From positions 62,001 through 126,000 of the forward strand of contig JAKAXA010000003.1 of NCBI GenBank assembly GCA_021816775.1: a stretch of 64,000 nucleotides of DNA, read 5' to 3'. The translations under genes were made by a program, and so were the position numbers. The notes under the pieces were generated by a model. It worked only from the letters and a program-made list of their open reading frames with translations, was not told the origin of the DNA and did not search any database. The stretch is from Pseudomonadota bacterium. GTDB lineage: Bacteria; Pseudomonadota; Gammaproteobacteria; Steroidobacterales; Steroidobacteraceae. How positions within the stretch are numbered: position 1 is the stretch's first letter; each line of letters begins with the position of its first letter. This document shows, in pieces, positions 48,388 to 58,108 of the stretch.

Positions 48388-49767
48388 ATGAGCGATACCC
48401 ACAGCGATGCGCTGGTGTTCTTCGGCGCCACCGGCGATCTGGCTCACAAGAAAATCTTCCCCGCGCTGCAGGCGATGATCAAGCGCGGCAGGCTCACCGT
48501 GCCGGTCATCGGCGTGGCCAAGGCCGGCTGGGGCATCGGGCAGCTGCGCGAGCGCGCCCGCGACAGTCTGGAGAAGTTCGGCGGCGGCGTGGACGAGGAG
48601 GCGTTCGCGAAGCTGACCTCGCTTCTGTCCTACGTGGACGGTGATTACGCCGACGCGGCGACCTTCGCCGCGCTGCGCAAGCTGCTCGGCGCGGCGCGCC
48701 GTCCGGCGCATTACCTGGCCATTCCGCCGTCGCTCTTCGGCGCAGTCGTCGAGCAGCTCTCGAAGGCCGGATGCACCGAGAAAGGCACCCGGGTGGTGGT
48801 GGAGAAGCCCTTTGGCCGCGATCTGCTGTCGGCGCGGGCGCTCAATCAGATCCTGCTCGGCTCCTTCGACGAGGAGCACATCTTTCGCATCGATCACTAC
48901 CTCGGCAAGCGCCCGGTGCACAACATGGTGTTCTTCCGCTTCACGAACGCGCTGCTCGAGGCGTTCTGGAATCGGGACTACATCAAGAGCGTGCAGATCA
49001 CGATGGCCGAGAACTTCGGTATCGCCGGGCGCGGTGCGTTCTACGATCCGGTCGGCACGGTGCGCGACGTCGTGCAGAACCATCTGTTCCAGGTGATGGC
49101 CAATCTCGCCATGGAGCCGCCGGCGCGCACCGACAGCGAGTCGATCCGCGATGAGAAGGTGAAGGTCCTCAAGGCGATACCGGCGCTCGCGCCGACGGAT
49201 CTGGTGCGCGGGCAGTTCCGCGGTTATCTCGATGAGAAGGGAGTCGCGCGGGGATCGAAGACCGAAACCTTCGCAGCCGTGCGGCTCGAGATCGACAACT
49301 GGCGCTGGCAGGGCGTGCCGTTCTTCATCCGCGCCGGCAAGTCGTTGCCCGTGACCTGCACCGAGGTGGTTGCGCATCTGCGCCGCCCGCCCGCGGTGTA
49401 TCCGGGCTGCACGCCGCAACATGACTACTTCCGCTTCCGTATCAGCCCGCAGAACGAGATGGCCATCGGCCTGAACGTCATGGACGAGGCGGAGCTCGGT
49501 ATCGGCCAGACCAATGAGCTGCTGGCGAGCCGGCATCCCGGATCCAACGAAATGGACGCCTACGAGCGGGTGCTCACCGATGCGATGTCGGGCGATCGGA
49601 CGTTGTTTGCCCGCGAGGATTACGTCGAGGAAGCCTGGCGGATCGTCGATCCGGTCCTCAAGGCGGACACGCCCGTGTATCCGTACGAGCCCGGCAGCTG
49701 GGGCCCGCAGGAAGCGGTGCGCGTGGCACCGCCGGAAGGCTGGTACGATCCGGACGTTGCGGTCTAA
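48388..49767 (+). CDS. zwf: Glucose-6-phosphate 1-dehydrogenase
   Basis: Zwf oxidises glucose-6-P, producing NADPH or NADH. The 459-residue protein has the coenzyme motif GATGDLAHKKIFPAL, the substrate motif HIFRIDHYLGK, KSVQITMAENFGIAGRGAFY, and the final YEPGSWGPQEA typical of a bacterial G6PDH. Length is slightly short of E. coli Zwf (491), mainly at the C-terminus. It closes the tal-ppgK-pgi-gnd-zwf operon. Confidence 0.93.
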   Translation: MSDTHSDALVFFGATGDLAHKKIFPALQAMIKRGRLTVPVIGVAKAGWGIGQLRERARDSLEKFGGGVDEEAFAKLTSLLSYVDGDYADAATFAALRKLLGAARRPAHYLAIPPSLFGAVVEQLSKAGCTEKGTRVVVEKPFGRDLLSARALNQILLGSFDEEHIFRIDHYLGKRPVHNMVFFRFTNALLEAFWNRDYIKSVQITMAENFGIAGRGAFYDPVGTVRDVVQNHLFQVMANLAMEPPARTDSESIRDEKVKVLKAIPALAPTDLVRGQFRGYLDEKGVARGSKTETFAAVRLEIDNWRWQGVPFFIRAGKSLPVTCTEVVAHLRRPPAVYPGCTPQHDYFRFRISPQNEMAIGLNVMDEAELGIGQTNELLASRHPGSNEMDAYERVLTDAMSGDRTLFAREDYVEEAWRIVDPVLKADTPVYPYEPGSWGPQEAVRVAPPEGWYDPDVAV

Positions 49768-49978
49768 AGCGCCCATCCCCTCAAGACGGACGACGCGGCA
49801 ATCTCCTACACGTGAGCGCACGCGCGCCGCTGCGCGCGACGTAAATCGCCCCGTGCGGCTTGCAGGCCCCAACCCGTCGGCGCAGGCTCGCTGGCGCGAG
49901 AGGGGCGAGTGGCGGCAGTGGGCTTGATATCTTCTCGAGGCGCTCGTGTTGTGGGCGATGCGGCGCCAGGGCGAGCGC

Positions 49979-51085
49979 TCAGTCGACCTTGAACAGGCCG
50001 CGCAGCCGCGCGGGCTCACAGCGCAGATACTGTCGCGGCGCGCGCACCTGCCCGCCAAGCTCGGCGGCGGCATGCCAGGGCCAGCGCGGGTCGTAGAGTG
50101 CCGTGCGGGCAAGGGCGATCAGGTCTGCATCCCCGGTGGCGATGATGGCCTCGGCCTGCTCGAAGCCCGTGATCAGCCCGACGGCAACCACCGGGATGCG
50201 CACGGCGGCCTTGACGGCGCGCGCCAGCGGCACCTGATAGCCGGGTCCCGCGGGGATGCGCTGGGCGGGGTGCAGCCCGCCGCTCGAGACATGAATCGCA
50301 TCGCAGCCGCGCTGCTGCAGCTTCTCGGCGAATGCGATGGTCTGCTCGAGGTCCCAGCCCCCGTCGAACCAATCCGTCGCCGACACGCGCACCGAGACCG
50401 GCCGCTCGGCCGGAAACGCGGCGCGAACCGCCTCGAAGATCTCCAGCGGAAAGCGCAATCGGTTCTCGATCGAGCCGCCGTATTCGTCAATGCGGTGATT
50501 GGCGAGCGGGGAGAGGAACTGGTGCAGCAAATAGCCGTGAGCGGCATGGATCTGCACGGCGTCAAGACCAATGCGGGCCGCGCGCGCCGCGGCCGAGGCG
50601 AACGCCTCGCGCACCGAGCGCATGGCGCTGTGATCGAGCGCCGCCGGTGGCTGCTGTCCCGCGGCGAAGGCGATGGGAGAGGGTGCGGTGGTCTGCCAGC
50701 CGTGCGGATCGCCGGGCGCGAGCTGCCTGCCGCCCTTCCAGGGCACCTCAGTCGAGGCCTTGCGGCCGGCATGCGCCAGCTGTACGGCGACCGGTATCGC
50801 CGACCAGCGGCGGATGCGCTCAATCGTGTGCCCCATGGCCGCCTGGGTCTGCTCATCCCACAGCCCGACGTCGGCGTAGGTGATGCGGCCCTGCGGCATC
50901 ACGGCGGTCGCCTCGATCGTGAGCAGTGCGGCCCCGGAGAGCGCCAGATGACCGAGGTGGATCAGATGCCAGTCGCTCATGCGGCCTTGGTCCGCCGAGT
51001 ACTGACACATCGGTGCGATCACGATCCGATTGACGAGATCGAGATTGCGGATGCGCAGGGGGGTGAAGAGAGCGGGTGTATTCAT
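49979..51085 (-). CDS. Old-yellow-enzyme-type NADH:flavin oxidoreductase (YqjM-like)
   Basis: A 368-residue (from ATG 51085) FMN-binding TIM barrel. Family elements are LFTPLRIRNLDLVNRIVIAP, the short-chain (YqjM class) MCQYSA, QLAHAGRKAS, DAVQIHAAHGYLLHQFLSPL, NHRIDEYGGSIENRLRF and VAVGLITG. Such enzymes reduce activated double bonds or nitro esters. The substrate is unknown. ATG 51085 is chosen as it precedes the conserved start. It shares no operon with the convergent zwf. Confidence 0.88.
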   Translation of the reverse strand: MNTPALFTPLRIRNLDLVNRIVIAPMCQYSADQGRMSDWHLIHLGHLALSGAALLTIEATAVMPQGRITYADVGLWDEQTQAAMGHTIERIRRWSAIPVAVQLAHAGRKASTEVPWKGGRQLAPGDPHGWQTTAPSPIAFAAGQQPPAALDHSAMRSVREAFASAAARAARIGLDAVQIHAAHGYLLHQFLSPLANHRIDEYGGSIENRLRFPLEIFEAVRAAFPAERPVSVRVSATDWFDGGWDLEQTIAFAEKLQQRGCDAIHVSSGGLHPAQRIPAGPGYQVPLARAVKAAVRIPVVAVGLITGFEQAEAIIATGDADLIALARTALYDPRWPWHAAAELGGQVRAPRQYLRCEPARLRGLFKVD

Positions 51086-51206
51086 CGCGACCTGGCTGTT
51101 CGCTTCGACGGTGGACGGCAACGGTGGATGGCGCGGATTCTAGCAGCGCGCGCCGTCGGGAACGAGTCGGTGCAGGCGCGACCGTCCACGGCAGCATGGG
51201 CCCGAG

Positions 51207-51662
51207 TCAACGGCGCACGCGATGCTCGTGGTCCTGCTCGCGGGCGACGATGTCGGCGAGGGTCGCCGCGTCGGCCGCCAGTCGCCGGATCAGATCGTCC
51301 AGAGAGAGCACGCCGACGAGTTTCGAGGCGTCGTCCACCACAGGAACGCGGCGCACACCGTGCACTCGCATCCGCTCGAGTGCGTTCTCGGCTTCTTCCG
51401 AGGCGCGCGCGATGACGAGAGGAACGCGCATGATATCGCGCACGGTGACCTTGGCCGGATCGAGATCCTTGGCCAGCACCTCGACCACGATGTCGCGGTC
51501 GGTCACGATGCCGATCGGCGCGGGGTCTTCGCTGTTCTCGTCGACGACGACCAGGTCGCCCACATGCCGCTCGCGCATCAGCCGCGCCGCGTGCAGCGCC
51601 GAGATCTCGGCGCTGCAGGAGATGACCTCAGGCGTGCAAATCTCTGTCAATTTCATGATCAC
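51207..51662 (-). CDS. Tandem-CBS-domain protein
   Basis: The 151 residues contain two CBS motifs: CTPEVISCSAEISALHAARL to VTDRDIVVEVLA, and TVRDIMRVPLVIARASEEAE to VPVVDDASKLVGVLSLDDLI. Stand-alone two-CBS proteins bind adenosyl ligands (ATP, AMP, SAM) and act as energy sensors. It lies just downstream of pfkA on the minus strand (57 bases) and is paired with the CBS gene on pfkA's other side. Confidence 0.9.
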   Translation of the reverse strand: MIMKLTEICTPEVISCSAEISALHAARLMRERHVGDLVVVDENSEDPAPIGIVTDRDIVVEVLAKDLDPAKVTVRDIMRVPLVIARASEEAENALERMRVHGVRRVPVVDDASKLVGVLSLDDLIRRLAADAATLADIVAREQDHEHRVRR

Positions 51663-51719
51663 CGCTCCTCGGTATGGAATGCGTCGCAGTGGCTTCGCCC
51701 GCTCGCCTTGGCAGCGGGC

Positions 51720-52694
51720 TCAGCGCGAGAGCACGTGCGCCAGATGCAGCCACTGCGGCTCCAGCGGCTTGACGGCTCGCACCGCCTCGCGCAAGGTGCT
51801 GGTCACGACGCGTGTCCCGGCAAGACCAAGCAGAATCCCGTGCTCGCCGGCGCACAGGCGCTCGACGGCCGTCGCGCCGAGCAGGGTCGCGCTCAACCGA
51901 TCGAAGGCGCCGGGGCTTCCGCCGCGCTGTACGTGGCCGAGCTTCGTGACCCGCAGCTCGAAGTTCAGCCGCTCGGCATGCTCGGTGAAGTGGCGGGCGA
52001 GCGCATCGGCGTTGTGCCTGGCGCCCTCCGCAACGACCACGATGGCGTGGCTCTTGCCGCGCTGATAGGCCTCCTGGATCGCGGTTGCGACCTCCTCGGG
52101 CGACTGCTCCGCCTCCGGAATCACGATCGCCTCGGCGCCGCCGGCGATGCCGGCCATCAGCGCCAGATACCCGCACGTGCGACCCATGACCTCGACGAGA
52201 AAGACGCGCCCGTGCGCCGAAGCGGTCACGCGCAACCGGCTGATGGCCTCGAGCGCAACATCAAGCGCCGTGGTCGCCCCGAGGGTGACTTCCGAGCCGG
52301 CCAGATCGTTGTCGATCGTCGATGCGATACCCACTACGGCAACTCCCCGCTCGGACATTGCGAGCGATCCGTGCTGCGAGCCGTTGCCCCCGATGACGAT
52401 CAGCCCCGATATTGCCCGCTCGGCGAGCTGCCGCACGGCCGTCTGCTGGCCTTCGTCGGTCAGAAAGGGCGGGCATCGGCTCGTGCCCAGCATGGTGCCG
52501 CCGCGGTCGATGATGCCGCCGACCTCGCGGGCGCCGAGGCGCAGGAAATCACCCGCGATCAGCCCGCTGTAGCCGTGACGGACGCCGAACATCTCGAGCT
52601 CGCGCGCGATGCCCGTGCGTGCCGCCGCGCGGATCGCCGCGTTCATCCCCGGAGCATCGCCCCCGCTGGTCAGTATCGCAACACGGGTCTGCAT
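51720..52694 (-). CDS. pfkA: 6-Phosphofructokinase
   Basis: The 324-residue enzyme phosphorylates fructose-6-P. ILTSGGDAPGMNAAI, STIDND (catalytic Asp128), MGRTCGYLALMAGIA and LGHVQRGGSPGAFDRLSA are standard. At the nucleotide/phosphoryl-donor loop it reads GGNGS (103-106 region) where E. coli PfkA has GGDGS; a Gly at the next position favours ATP over PPi. It sits between two CBS genes and upstream of ppsA, an unusual pairing of glycolytic and gluconeogenic enzymes. Confidence 0.9.
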   Translation of the reverse strand: MQTRVAILTSGGDAPGMNAAIRAAARTGIARELEMFGVRHGYSGLIAGDFLRLGAREVGGIIDRGGTMLGTSRCPPFLTDEGQQTAVRQLAERAISGLIVIGGNGSQHGSLAMSERGVAVVGIASTIDNDLAGSEVTLGATTALDVALEAISRLRVTASAHGRVFLVEVMGRTCGYLALMAGIAGGAEAIVIPEAEQSPEEVATAIQEAYQRGKSHAIVVVAEGARHNADALARHFTEHAERLNFELRVTKLGHVQRGGSPGAFDRLSATLLGATAVERLCAGEHGILLGLAGTRVVTSTLREAVRAVKPLEPQWLHLAHVLSR

Positions 52695-52826
52695 GCCTCA
52701 CCGCGGTTCCGTGCATCGATCGGGCAGGCGGGTTGCTTGCGCGCGCGCCCGCGGCGCAGATGCGCCTGCGGGCTGAGCCTGCGGATGGCACACGCGCACA
52801 TCAGCGGCGTCTCGGCTGCCGGCCAA

Positions 52827-53279
52827 CTAGCGCAGCCGGGTCTCGATGCGCTGCTCGTTGCGCACCGTGCCGGACACGTCGCTGATCTCACCGGACAGCA
52901 CATCGAGCACGTCATCGAGCGCGAGAATGCCCGTCAGCATGCCCGCGGAGCCGACGACCGGCAGGCGCCGCACGCCCATGCGACGCATGGTGTGCAGCGC
53001 CTGATCGAGCGGATCGGTCTCATCGACCATCGCCGGGTACTGCTTCATGACATCCGCGACCGTGAGCAGCTTCGGATCTGCTTCGCGCGCCACGACCGTA
53101 ATGACGATGTCCCGATCGGTCAGAACGCCGACGGGGCGGCCGTACGTCGTGTTCGGTTCGGGTTCGACGACCACGAGAAAGCCGACGTGCTGTTCACGCA
53201 TCAGCTGCGCCGCCGCGACCAGATCGGTGCGCGGCGTCACGGTGACGACCTCGTGTCTGCAGATGCTTCCGACATTCAT
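52827..53279 (-). CDS. Tandem-CBS-domain protein
   Basis: The 150-residue protein has two CBS modules: CRHEVVTVTPRTDLVAAAQL to GVLTDRDIVITVVA, and TVADVMKQYPAMVDETDPLD to VVGSAGMLTGILALDDVLDV. It is close in size and layout to the CBS protein at 51.2 kb but diverged in sequence, so the pair looks like an old duplication. It follows ppsA by 44 bases on the same strand and likely shares its transcript. Confidence 0.9.
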   Translation of the reverse strand: MNVGSICRHEVVTVTPRTDLVAAAQLMREQHVGFLVVVEPEPNTTYGRPVGVLTDRDIVITVVAREADPKLLTVADVMKQYPAMVDETDPLDQALHTMRRMGVRRLPVVGSAGMLTGILALDDVLDVLSGEISDVSGTVRNEQRIETRLR

Positions 53280-53323
53280 AAAAGCGCCATCCGGTGGAGT
53301 GGTTCAGGCAGTGGTGGGGCCGG

Positions 53324-55756
53324 CTATGCCGCCGACTGTTTGCCGCCGGCGGCGAGCTCGCGCTCGAGCTCGAGCACGCGCAGCGTCGTCGGAATGAGCG
53401 CATCGGGATTCAGGCCGATCGAGTCGATCCCGAGACGGACCAGCTCGGCGGTGATCTCCGGGTAATCCGACGGCGCCTGGCCGCAGATCCCGGAGTGCCG
53501 TCCGTTGCGGCGGCAGCCTTCGACCGCGAGCCTGAGCAGCTTGCGCACGCCCGGGTCCCGCTCGTCGAACTCGAACGCAACGGTGGCCGAGTCGCGGTCG
53601 ACGCCGAGCGTGAGCTGAGTGAGGTCATTCGAGCCGATCGAGAAGCCGTCGAAGATGCGGCTGAACTCATCGATCAGCAGCACATTGTTCGGGATCTCGC
53701 ACATGACGTAGATCTCGAGCCCGTTCTTTCCCCGCTCCAGGCCGAGCTCGCGCATGCGGGCGACGACGGCGGCGCCTTCCTCGACACGCCGGCAGAACGG
53801 GATCATCGGCGTGATATTGACGAGCCCCATGACCTCGCGCGCGCGCTTGATCGCCGCGCACTCGAGCGCGAACCCCTCGGCATAGGCCGGGTGCGTGTAG
53901 CGGGCGGCGCCGCGGAAGCCGAGCATCGGATTGTCTTCCTTCGGCTCGAACCAGCGCCCGCCGAGAAGCCCCGCGTATTCGTTGCTCTTGAAGTCCGACA
54001 TGCGCACGATGACCGGCTTCGGATAGAACGCGGCTGCGATCGTGCCGAGGCCCTCGGAGAGCCGTTCGATGAAGAACTCGCGCGGCTCGGCGTACCCGCG
54101 CGTCAACTCATCGAGCGCGCGCCGTTCGGCCTCCTCGGCGACACGCTCCGGATGCAGCAGCGCCATCGGGTGCGCCTTGATGTACTCGGTGATGATGAAC
54201 TCCATGCGCGCGAGCGCCACGCCGTCATTCGGCAGAAAGCTCAGCTGAAAGGCGGTCTGCGGATTCGCCAGAATGAGCATCATCTGGGTGTGCGGCCGCT
54301 CGATCGTCGCGAGGTCGGTGCGGCGCACCTCGAAGGGGATCTTCCCCGCGTAGACCTTGCCGATGTCGCCTTCGGCGCACGAGACGGTCACGAGCTGACC
54401 GCTCGCCAGCCGCTCGGTCGCGTTGGTCGTGCCGACGACCGCGGGAATGCCGAATTCACGCGCGACGATCGCCGCATGGCAGGTGCGCCCGCCGCGGTTG
54501 GTCACGATCGCCGCGGCACGTCGCATGATCGGTTCCCAGTCCGGCGTCGTGCTGTCGGTGACGAGAACCTCGCCGGCGCGGAAGGAGGCGATTTCCGCGG
54601 CGTTCTTGATCAGCCTCGCCGGTCCGCTCGCAATGCGCGCCCCGACCGCGTGGCCGCTCACGAGCGGCTCGGGTCGCGCGCCGAGCCGATATTCCTCGAG
54701 CAGCGCGCCGTGGCGGCGCGAGGCGCCCGTCTCGGGGCGTGCCTGCACGACATACAGGCGCTCATCCAGCCCGTCCTTCGCCCACTCGATGTCCATGGGC
54801 ATCGGCCGACCGGCCTGCCGGCTGTAGTGATGCTCGATCTTGATCGCGTAATCGGCGAGCACGAGCGCCTCCTCGTCGGCGAGGCAATAGCGCTGCTGTT
54901 GCGCCGGCGGCGTCGGCACGTTGCGGGTCGGCTCGCGCGCCTCGGAGTCTGAGTAGATCATCTTGATCTGCTTGCTGCCGAGCGAATGACGCAGCACCGC
55001 GCGATGCCCGGTGAGCAGCGTCGGCTTGAACACCACAAACTCGTCGGGCTCGACGGCACCCTGCACGATGTTCTCCCCGAGGCCCCAGCTGCCGGTGATG
55101 AGCACCACGTCGCGGAAGCCACTCTCGGTGTCCAAGGTAAACATGACGCCGCTCGCACCGCGGTCCGCGCGGACCATTTTCTGGACCGCGATGGACAGAG
55201 CGACCTTGAAGTGATCGAAGCCGTTGTCGACGCGATAGTGGATGGCGCGATCGGTGAACAGGCTCGCGAAGCAGCGCCGGCAGGCATCCAGCAGCCGTGT
55301 CTCGCCTGCGACGTTGAGAAAGGAGTCCTGCTGCCCGGCGAAGCTCGTGGTGGGCAAATCCTCCGCGGTCGCGGAACTGCGAACCGCAACGCTCATCGGC
55401 TCACCGGATTCCTCGCGCAGGCGGCGATAGGCGGTGAGGATCTCATCCTGAAGGTCGCGCGGCAGTCCGGCGCCGTAGACGATCTGCCGGGCGCGCTGAG
55501 CGCGCCGGGCGAGGTCGTCGGGGTCATCGACCCGCAGATCCGCGAGCAGCGCGCGCAGCGGCTGCCATGCCTGCGCCTGCTCGAGCATGTCGCGATATGC
55601 GTCGGTGGTGATCGCAAATCCGTTGGGAATGAGGACACCTTGCGGGCGCAACGCGCGATACATCTCCCCGAGAGAGGCGGTCTTGCCGCCGACGAGACGC
55701 AGGTCCGAGCTCGAGAGCTGCTCGAAGAACCGGGTATAACGTGGTGCGGGAGACAT
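53324..55756 (-). CDS. ppsA: Phosphoenolpyruvate synthase
   Basis: PpsA makes PEP from pyruvate for gluconeogenesis. The N-terminal ATP-grasp/PPDK domain (about 1-350; LVGGKTASLGEMYRAL near residue 22) precedes the phospho-histidine domain (TNRGGRTCHAAIVAREFG, with catalytic His) and the PEP-binding TIM barrel (GSNDLTQLTLGVDRDSATVA; NGRHSGICGQAPSDYPEITA with Cys). The 810-residue length matches E. coli PpsA (792). ATG 55756 is preferred over the preceding GTG/ATG because AGGGG then has suitable spacing. It is divergent from the COG2187 kinase gene. Confidence 0.93.
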   Translation of the reverse strand: MSPAPRYTRFFEQLSSSDLRLVGGKTASLGEMYRALRPQGVLIPNGFAITTDAYRDMLEQAQAWQPLRALLADLRVDDPDDLARRAQRARQIVYGAGLPRDLQDEILTAYRRLREESGEPMSVAVRSSATAEDLPTTSFAGQQDSFLNVAGETRLLDACRRCFASLFTDRAIHYRVDNGFDHFKVALSIAVQKMVRADRGASGVMFTLDTESGFRDVVLITGSWGLGENIVQGAVEPDEFVVFKPTLLTGHRAVLRHSLGSKQIKMIYSDSEAREPTRNVPTPPAQQQRYCLADEEALVLADYAIKIEHHYSRQAGRPMPMDIEWAKDGLDERLYVVQARPETGASRRHGALLEEYRLGARPEPLVSGHAVGARIASGPARLIKNAAEIASFRAGEVLVTDSTTPDWEPIMRRAAAIVTNRGGRTCHAAIVAREFGIPAVVGTTNATERLASGQLVTVSCAEGDIGKVYAGKIPFEVRRTDLATIERPHTQMMLILANPQTAFQLSFLPNDGVALARMEFIITEYIKAHPMALLHPERVAEEAERRALDELTRGYAEPREFFIERLSEGLGTIAAAFYPKPVIVRMSDFKSNEYAGLLGGRWFEPKEDNPMLGFRGAARYTHPAYAEGFALECAAIKRAREVMGLVNITPMIPFCRRVEEGAAVVARMRELGLERGKNGLEIYVMCEIPNNVLLIDEFSRIFDGFSIGSNDLTQLTLGVDRDSATVAFEFDERDPGVRKLLRLAVEGCRRNGRHSGICGQAPSDYPEITAELVRLGIDSIGLNPDALIPTTLRVLELERELAAGGKQSAA

Positions 55757-56009
55757 CATCACCCCTGTGGCCTCAGGCGAAATGACAGGCTCGCCGGCAT
55801 CGACCGGCGCGGCGCATATCCTGCCCCTGAACGGACGTTACGCGCCTCGCGCATAGCGGGAATCCGCAGTTGTGCCTATCGGCAGCGCGGCGGCGGCCCA
55901 CGGCTGCGGAAAATGCGGATCGCGGCGGCGCAGGTGGCCGGGGGACAATTGCTTTTCGTATGGGTGAGCCGGGCCCGGGCAGTTCGCGCGGCGCCCGGAG
56001 GCTGCGCGA

Positions 56010-57065
56010 ATGAAACCCATTGCGTCGCGGACTCGCGCCGCGCGAGGCACGCTGCAGGAGAAGGTCGCCTTTCTCGCCGATGCGCGTCACTATCCGCACC
56101 GCCCGCGCGCGGTTTGGAGCATCGAGACGCATTTCGCCTGGGTCTTTCTCGCCGGCGAGCGCGCCTACAAGCTGAAGAAGCCGCTGCGCCAGGCGTCCAT
56201 GGATTATCGTACCGTCGCGCTGCGCGAGCGGGCCTGTCGGGCCGAGCTCGAGCTCAACAGGCGTCTCGCTCCGCAGGTGTATCGGCGCATCGTGCCGCTC
56301 GGACGCACTCGGGACGGACGGCTCGCGCTGCGCGCCGGCGCGGGCGGCGTGGTGGATTGGCTGGTGCAGATGCGCCGGCTTCCCGCCTCCCGCCTGCTCG
56401 ATCAGGCGCTCGCCGAGCGGTCGGTTGGCGCGCGCGACATCGAACGCGTCGTGGCCCGCCTCGTCGCATTCTTTCGCGGTGTTAGGCGGCGGCCGATGAC
56501 CGATCGAGCCTATCGCGCCCACATGCGCGAACAGATCCGGCGCGGCGCGCGCGAGCTGCTGGCGCCTGATCTTGCGCTGCAGGCGCGTCGTGTGAATCGA
56601 GTGATGCAGCGGCAGCTTGCCTGGCTTGCGCGCCGCGGGCGGCTGCTTCAGGGGCGCGGGGCGATGCTGCGCGACGGACACGGGGATTTGCGCCCGGAGC
56701 ACGTGTTCCTCGGCACTCCGCGGCACCCGTGCTGTGTCATCGACTGTCTCGAGTTCGACCCGCGGCTGCGCCGGCTCGATCCGGCCGAGGAGATGGCTTT
56801 TCTCGCGATGGAGTGTGCCCGGCTGGGGGCGGAGCGGCTGGGCCGCGATCTGCTCGACCGCTACGCGCAGGCCATGCCCGATCCGATCCCGCAGCCGCTG
56901 ATCGAGTTCTACATGAGCCGCCGGGCCATGGTCCGTGCGCAGATCGCCGCCTGGCACGTGCGCGATCCGGAATTCGCCGGCCACGCGCGGCAGTGGCGGG
57001 CACGGGCGTACTCCTACCTGGACGATGCGCTGCGCTACGTTCGCCCGGCCAATGCGCGGGATTGA
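56010..57065 (+). CDS. Aminoglycoside-phosphotransferase-like kinase (COG2187)
   Basis: This 351-residue protein has an APH/choline-kinase-type fold. The catalytic loop is DGHGDLRPEHVFL and the metal DFG-equivalent is VIDCLEFDPRLR. N-terminal ETHFAWVFLAGERAYKLKKP corresponds to the glycine-loop and lysine. COG2187 members are often fused to an AAA-type kinase domain; here only the phosphotransferase part is present. Substrate is unknown. It is divergent from ppsA and convergent with the PRPP synthetase gene. Confidence 0.75.
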   Translation: MKPIASRTRAARGTLQEKVAFLADARHYPHRPRAVWSIETHFAWVFLAGERAYKLKKPLRQASMDYRTVALRERACRAELELNRRLAPQVYRRIVPLGRTRDGRLALRAGAGGVVDWLVQMRRLPASRLLDQALAERSVGARDIERVVARLVAFFRGVRRRPMTDRAYRAHMREQIRRGARELLAPDLALQARRVNRVMQRQLAWLARRGRLLQGRGAMLRDGHGDLRPEHVFLGTPRHPCCVIDCLEFDPRLRRLDPAEEMAFLAMECARLGAERLGRDLLDRYAQAMPDPIPQPLIEFYMSRRAMVRAQIAAWHVRDPEFAGHARQWRARAYSYLDDALRYVRPANARD

Positions 57066-57097
57066 GCGAGGGCCGCCGCAGCCGCGGGGCCCGGTGC

Positions 57098-58108
57098 TCA
57101 GGCCGGCCAGCGCTCGAGAAGGGGCGCGACCGGCTGGCCGGCGAGCATGCGCCTCACGGTCTCACCGAGCAGCGGCGCAGTCTGCAGCGTGATGAGCCGA
57201 TCGGCGGCGGCGCCGGCGAGCTCGGCGGGCAGCGCGAACCCGACGCTGTCGGTGACCGTGATGCTCGCGATCGATTCCGCGGCGATGAGCGCCGCGACAC
57301 CTGTGGGCAGTGGGGTGTGAGTGACGGCGACGTGCACCGCCGTTGCGCCACCGTCGCGGCAGGCCGCCGCCGCCCGGATCAGCGTGCCTCCGGTGGCACA
57401 CAGGTCATCCAGGACGATCGCCGCCCGCCCGGCCATCTGCCCGGCAAGCGTGCCGCCGGAGACGATGCCCTTGGCGCGGCGCTTTTCGACGAACGCCAGC
57501 CCGACTTCCTGGTCCGAGCGCGCGGCGAGCAGCTCGCGGAAGATCTGCGCACGCTTGATGCCGCCCACATCGGGCGAGACGACGGTGAGCGCCACGTGTC
57601 GGGTGAGGCGGCGCAAAAAGTGCTCCGCGAGCATCGGCAGTGCGGTCAGATGCACCGTGGGGATGCGAAATGCGTTGTCGAATGCGGCGGGATTGTGGAC
57701 ATCGAGGCCGATGAGGCCGCTGGCGCCGGCCGCCTCGAGCAGCTCCGCGACATAGCGCGAGGTGACCGGATCCCGGATCTGGGTGCGCCGGTCCTTGCGC
57801 GCGAACGCGAAGTAGGGCAGGAGCACCACGCGGGTGTCGGCGCCGGCATCGCGCAGGCATTGCAGCAGGAACAGCAGACGCACGAGCCGCTGCGGCGCCG
57901 GCGCTTGCTCGGTGGCCGCGAGGGACTGCACGACGAACAGCCGTCGTCCGCGGGCCGACTCAAGCGGCCTCAATTTGAACTCTCCGCCGTCGAACGCCCG
58001 CTCTTCGATGGGCAGCAGCGCTACGCTCGCTTCGCGGGCGATCGCGGTCGCCAAAACATGGCTCTCGCTGAGCCCGACAACCGCCGGTGGTGTGTGGTTC
58101 GGCTGCAT
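57098..58108 (-). CDS. Ribose-phosphate pyrophosphokinase, divergent paralogue
   Basis: The 336-residue protein matches PRPP synthetase: FDGGEFKLRPLESARGRRLF, RKDRRTQIRDPVTSRYVAEL, VVSPDVGGIKRAQIF, FVEKRRAKG (flexible-loop KRR) and the PRPP loop VLDDLCATGGTLI. The usual DLHAxQIQGFF is DVHNPAAFDNAF, and the loop differs from the Prs consensus (VDDMIDTGGT). So it belongs to a divergent Prs subgroup, often found beside nucleoside phosphorylases; none is next to it here. The housekeeping prs is presumably elsewhere. ATG 58108 is used, with weak ribosome site. Confidence 0.8.
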   Translation of the reverse strand: MQPNHTPPAVVGLSESHVLATAIAREASVALLPIEERAFDGGEFKLRPLESARGRRLFVVQSLAATEQAPAPQRLVRLLFLLQCLRDAGADTRVVLLPYFAFARKDRRTQIRDPVTSRYVAELLEAAGASGLIGLDVHNPAAFDNAFRIPTVHLTALPMLAEHFLRRLTRHVALTVVSPDVGGIKRAQIFRELLAARSDQEVGLAFVEKRRAKGIVSGGTLAGQMAGRAAIVLDDLCATGGTLIRAAAACRDGGATAVHVAVTHTPLPTGVAALIAAESIASITVTDSVGFALPAELAGAAADRLITLQTAPLLGETVRRMLAGQPVAPLLERWPA

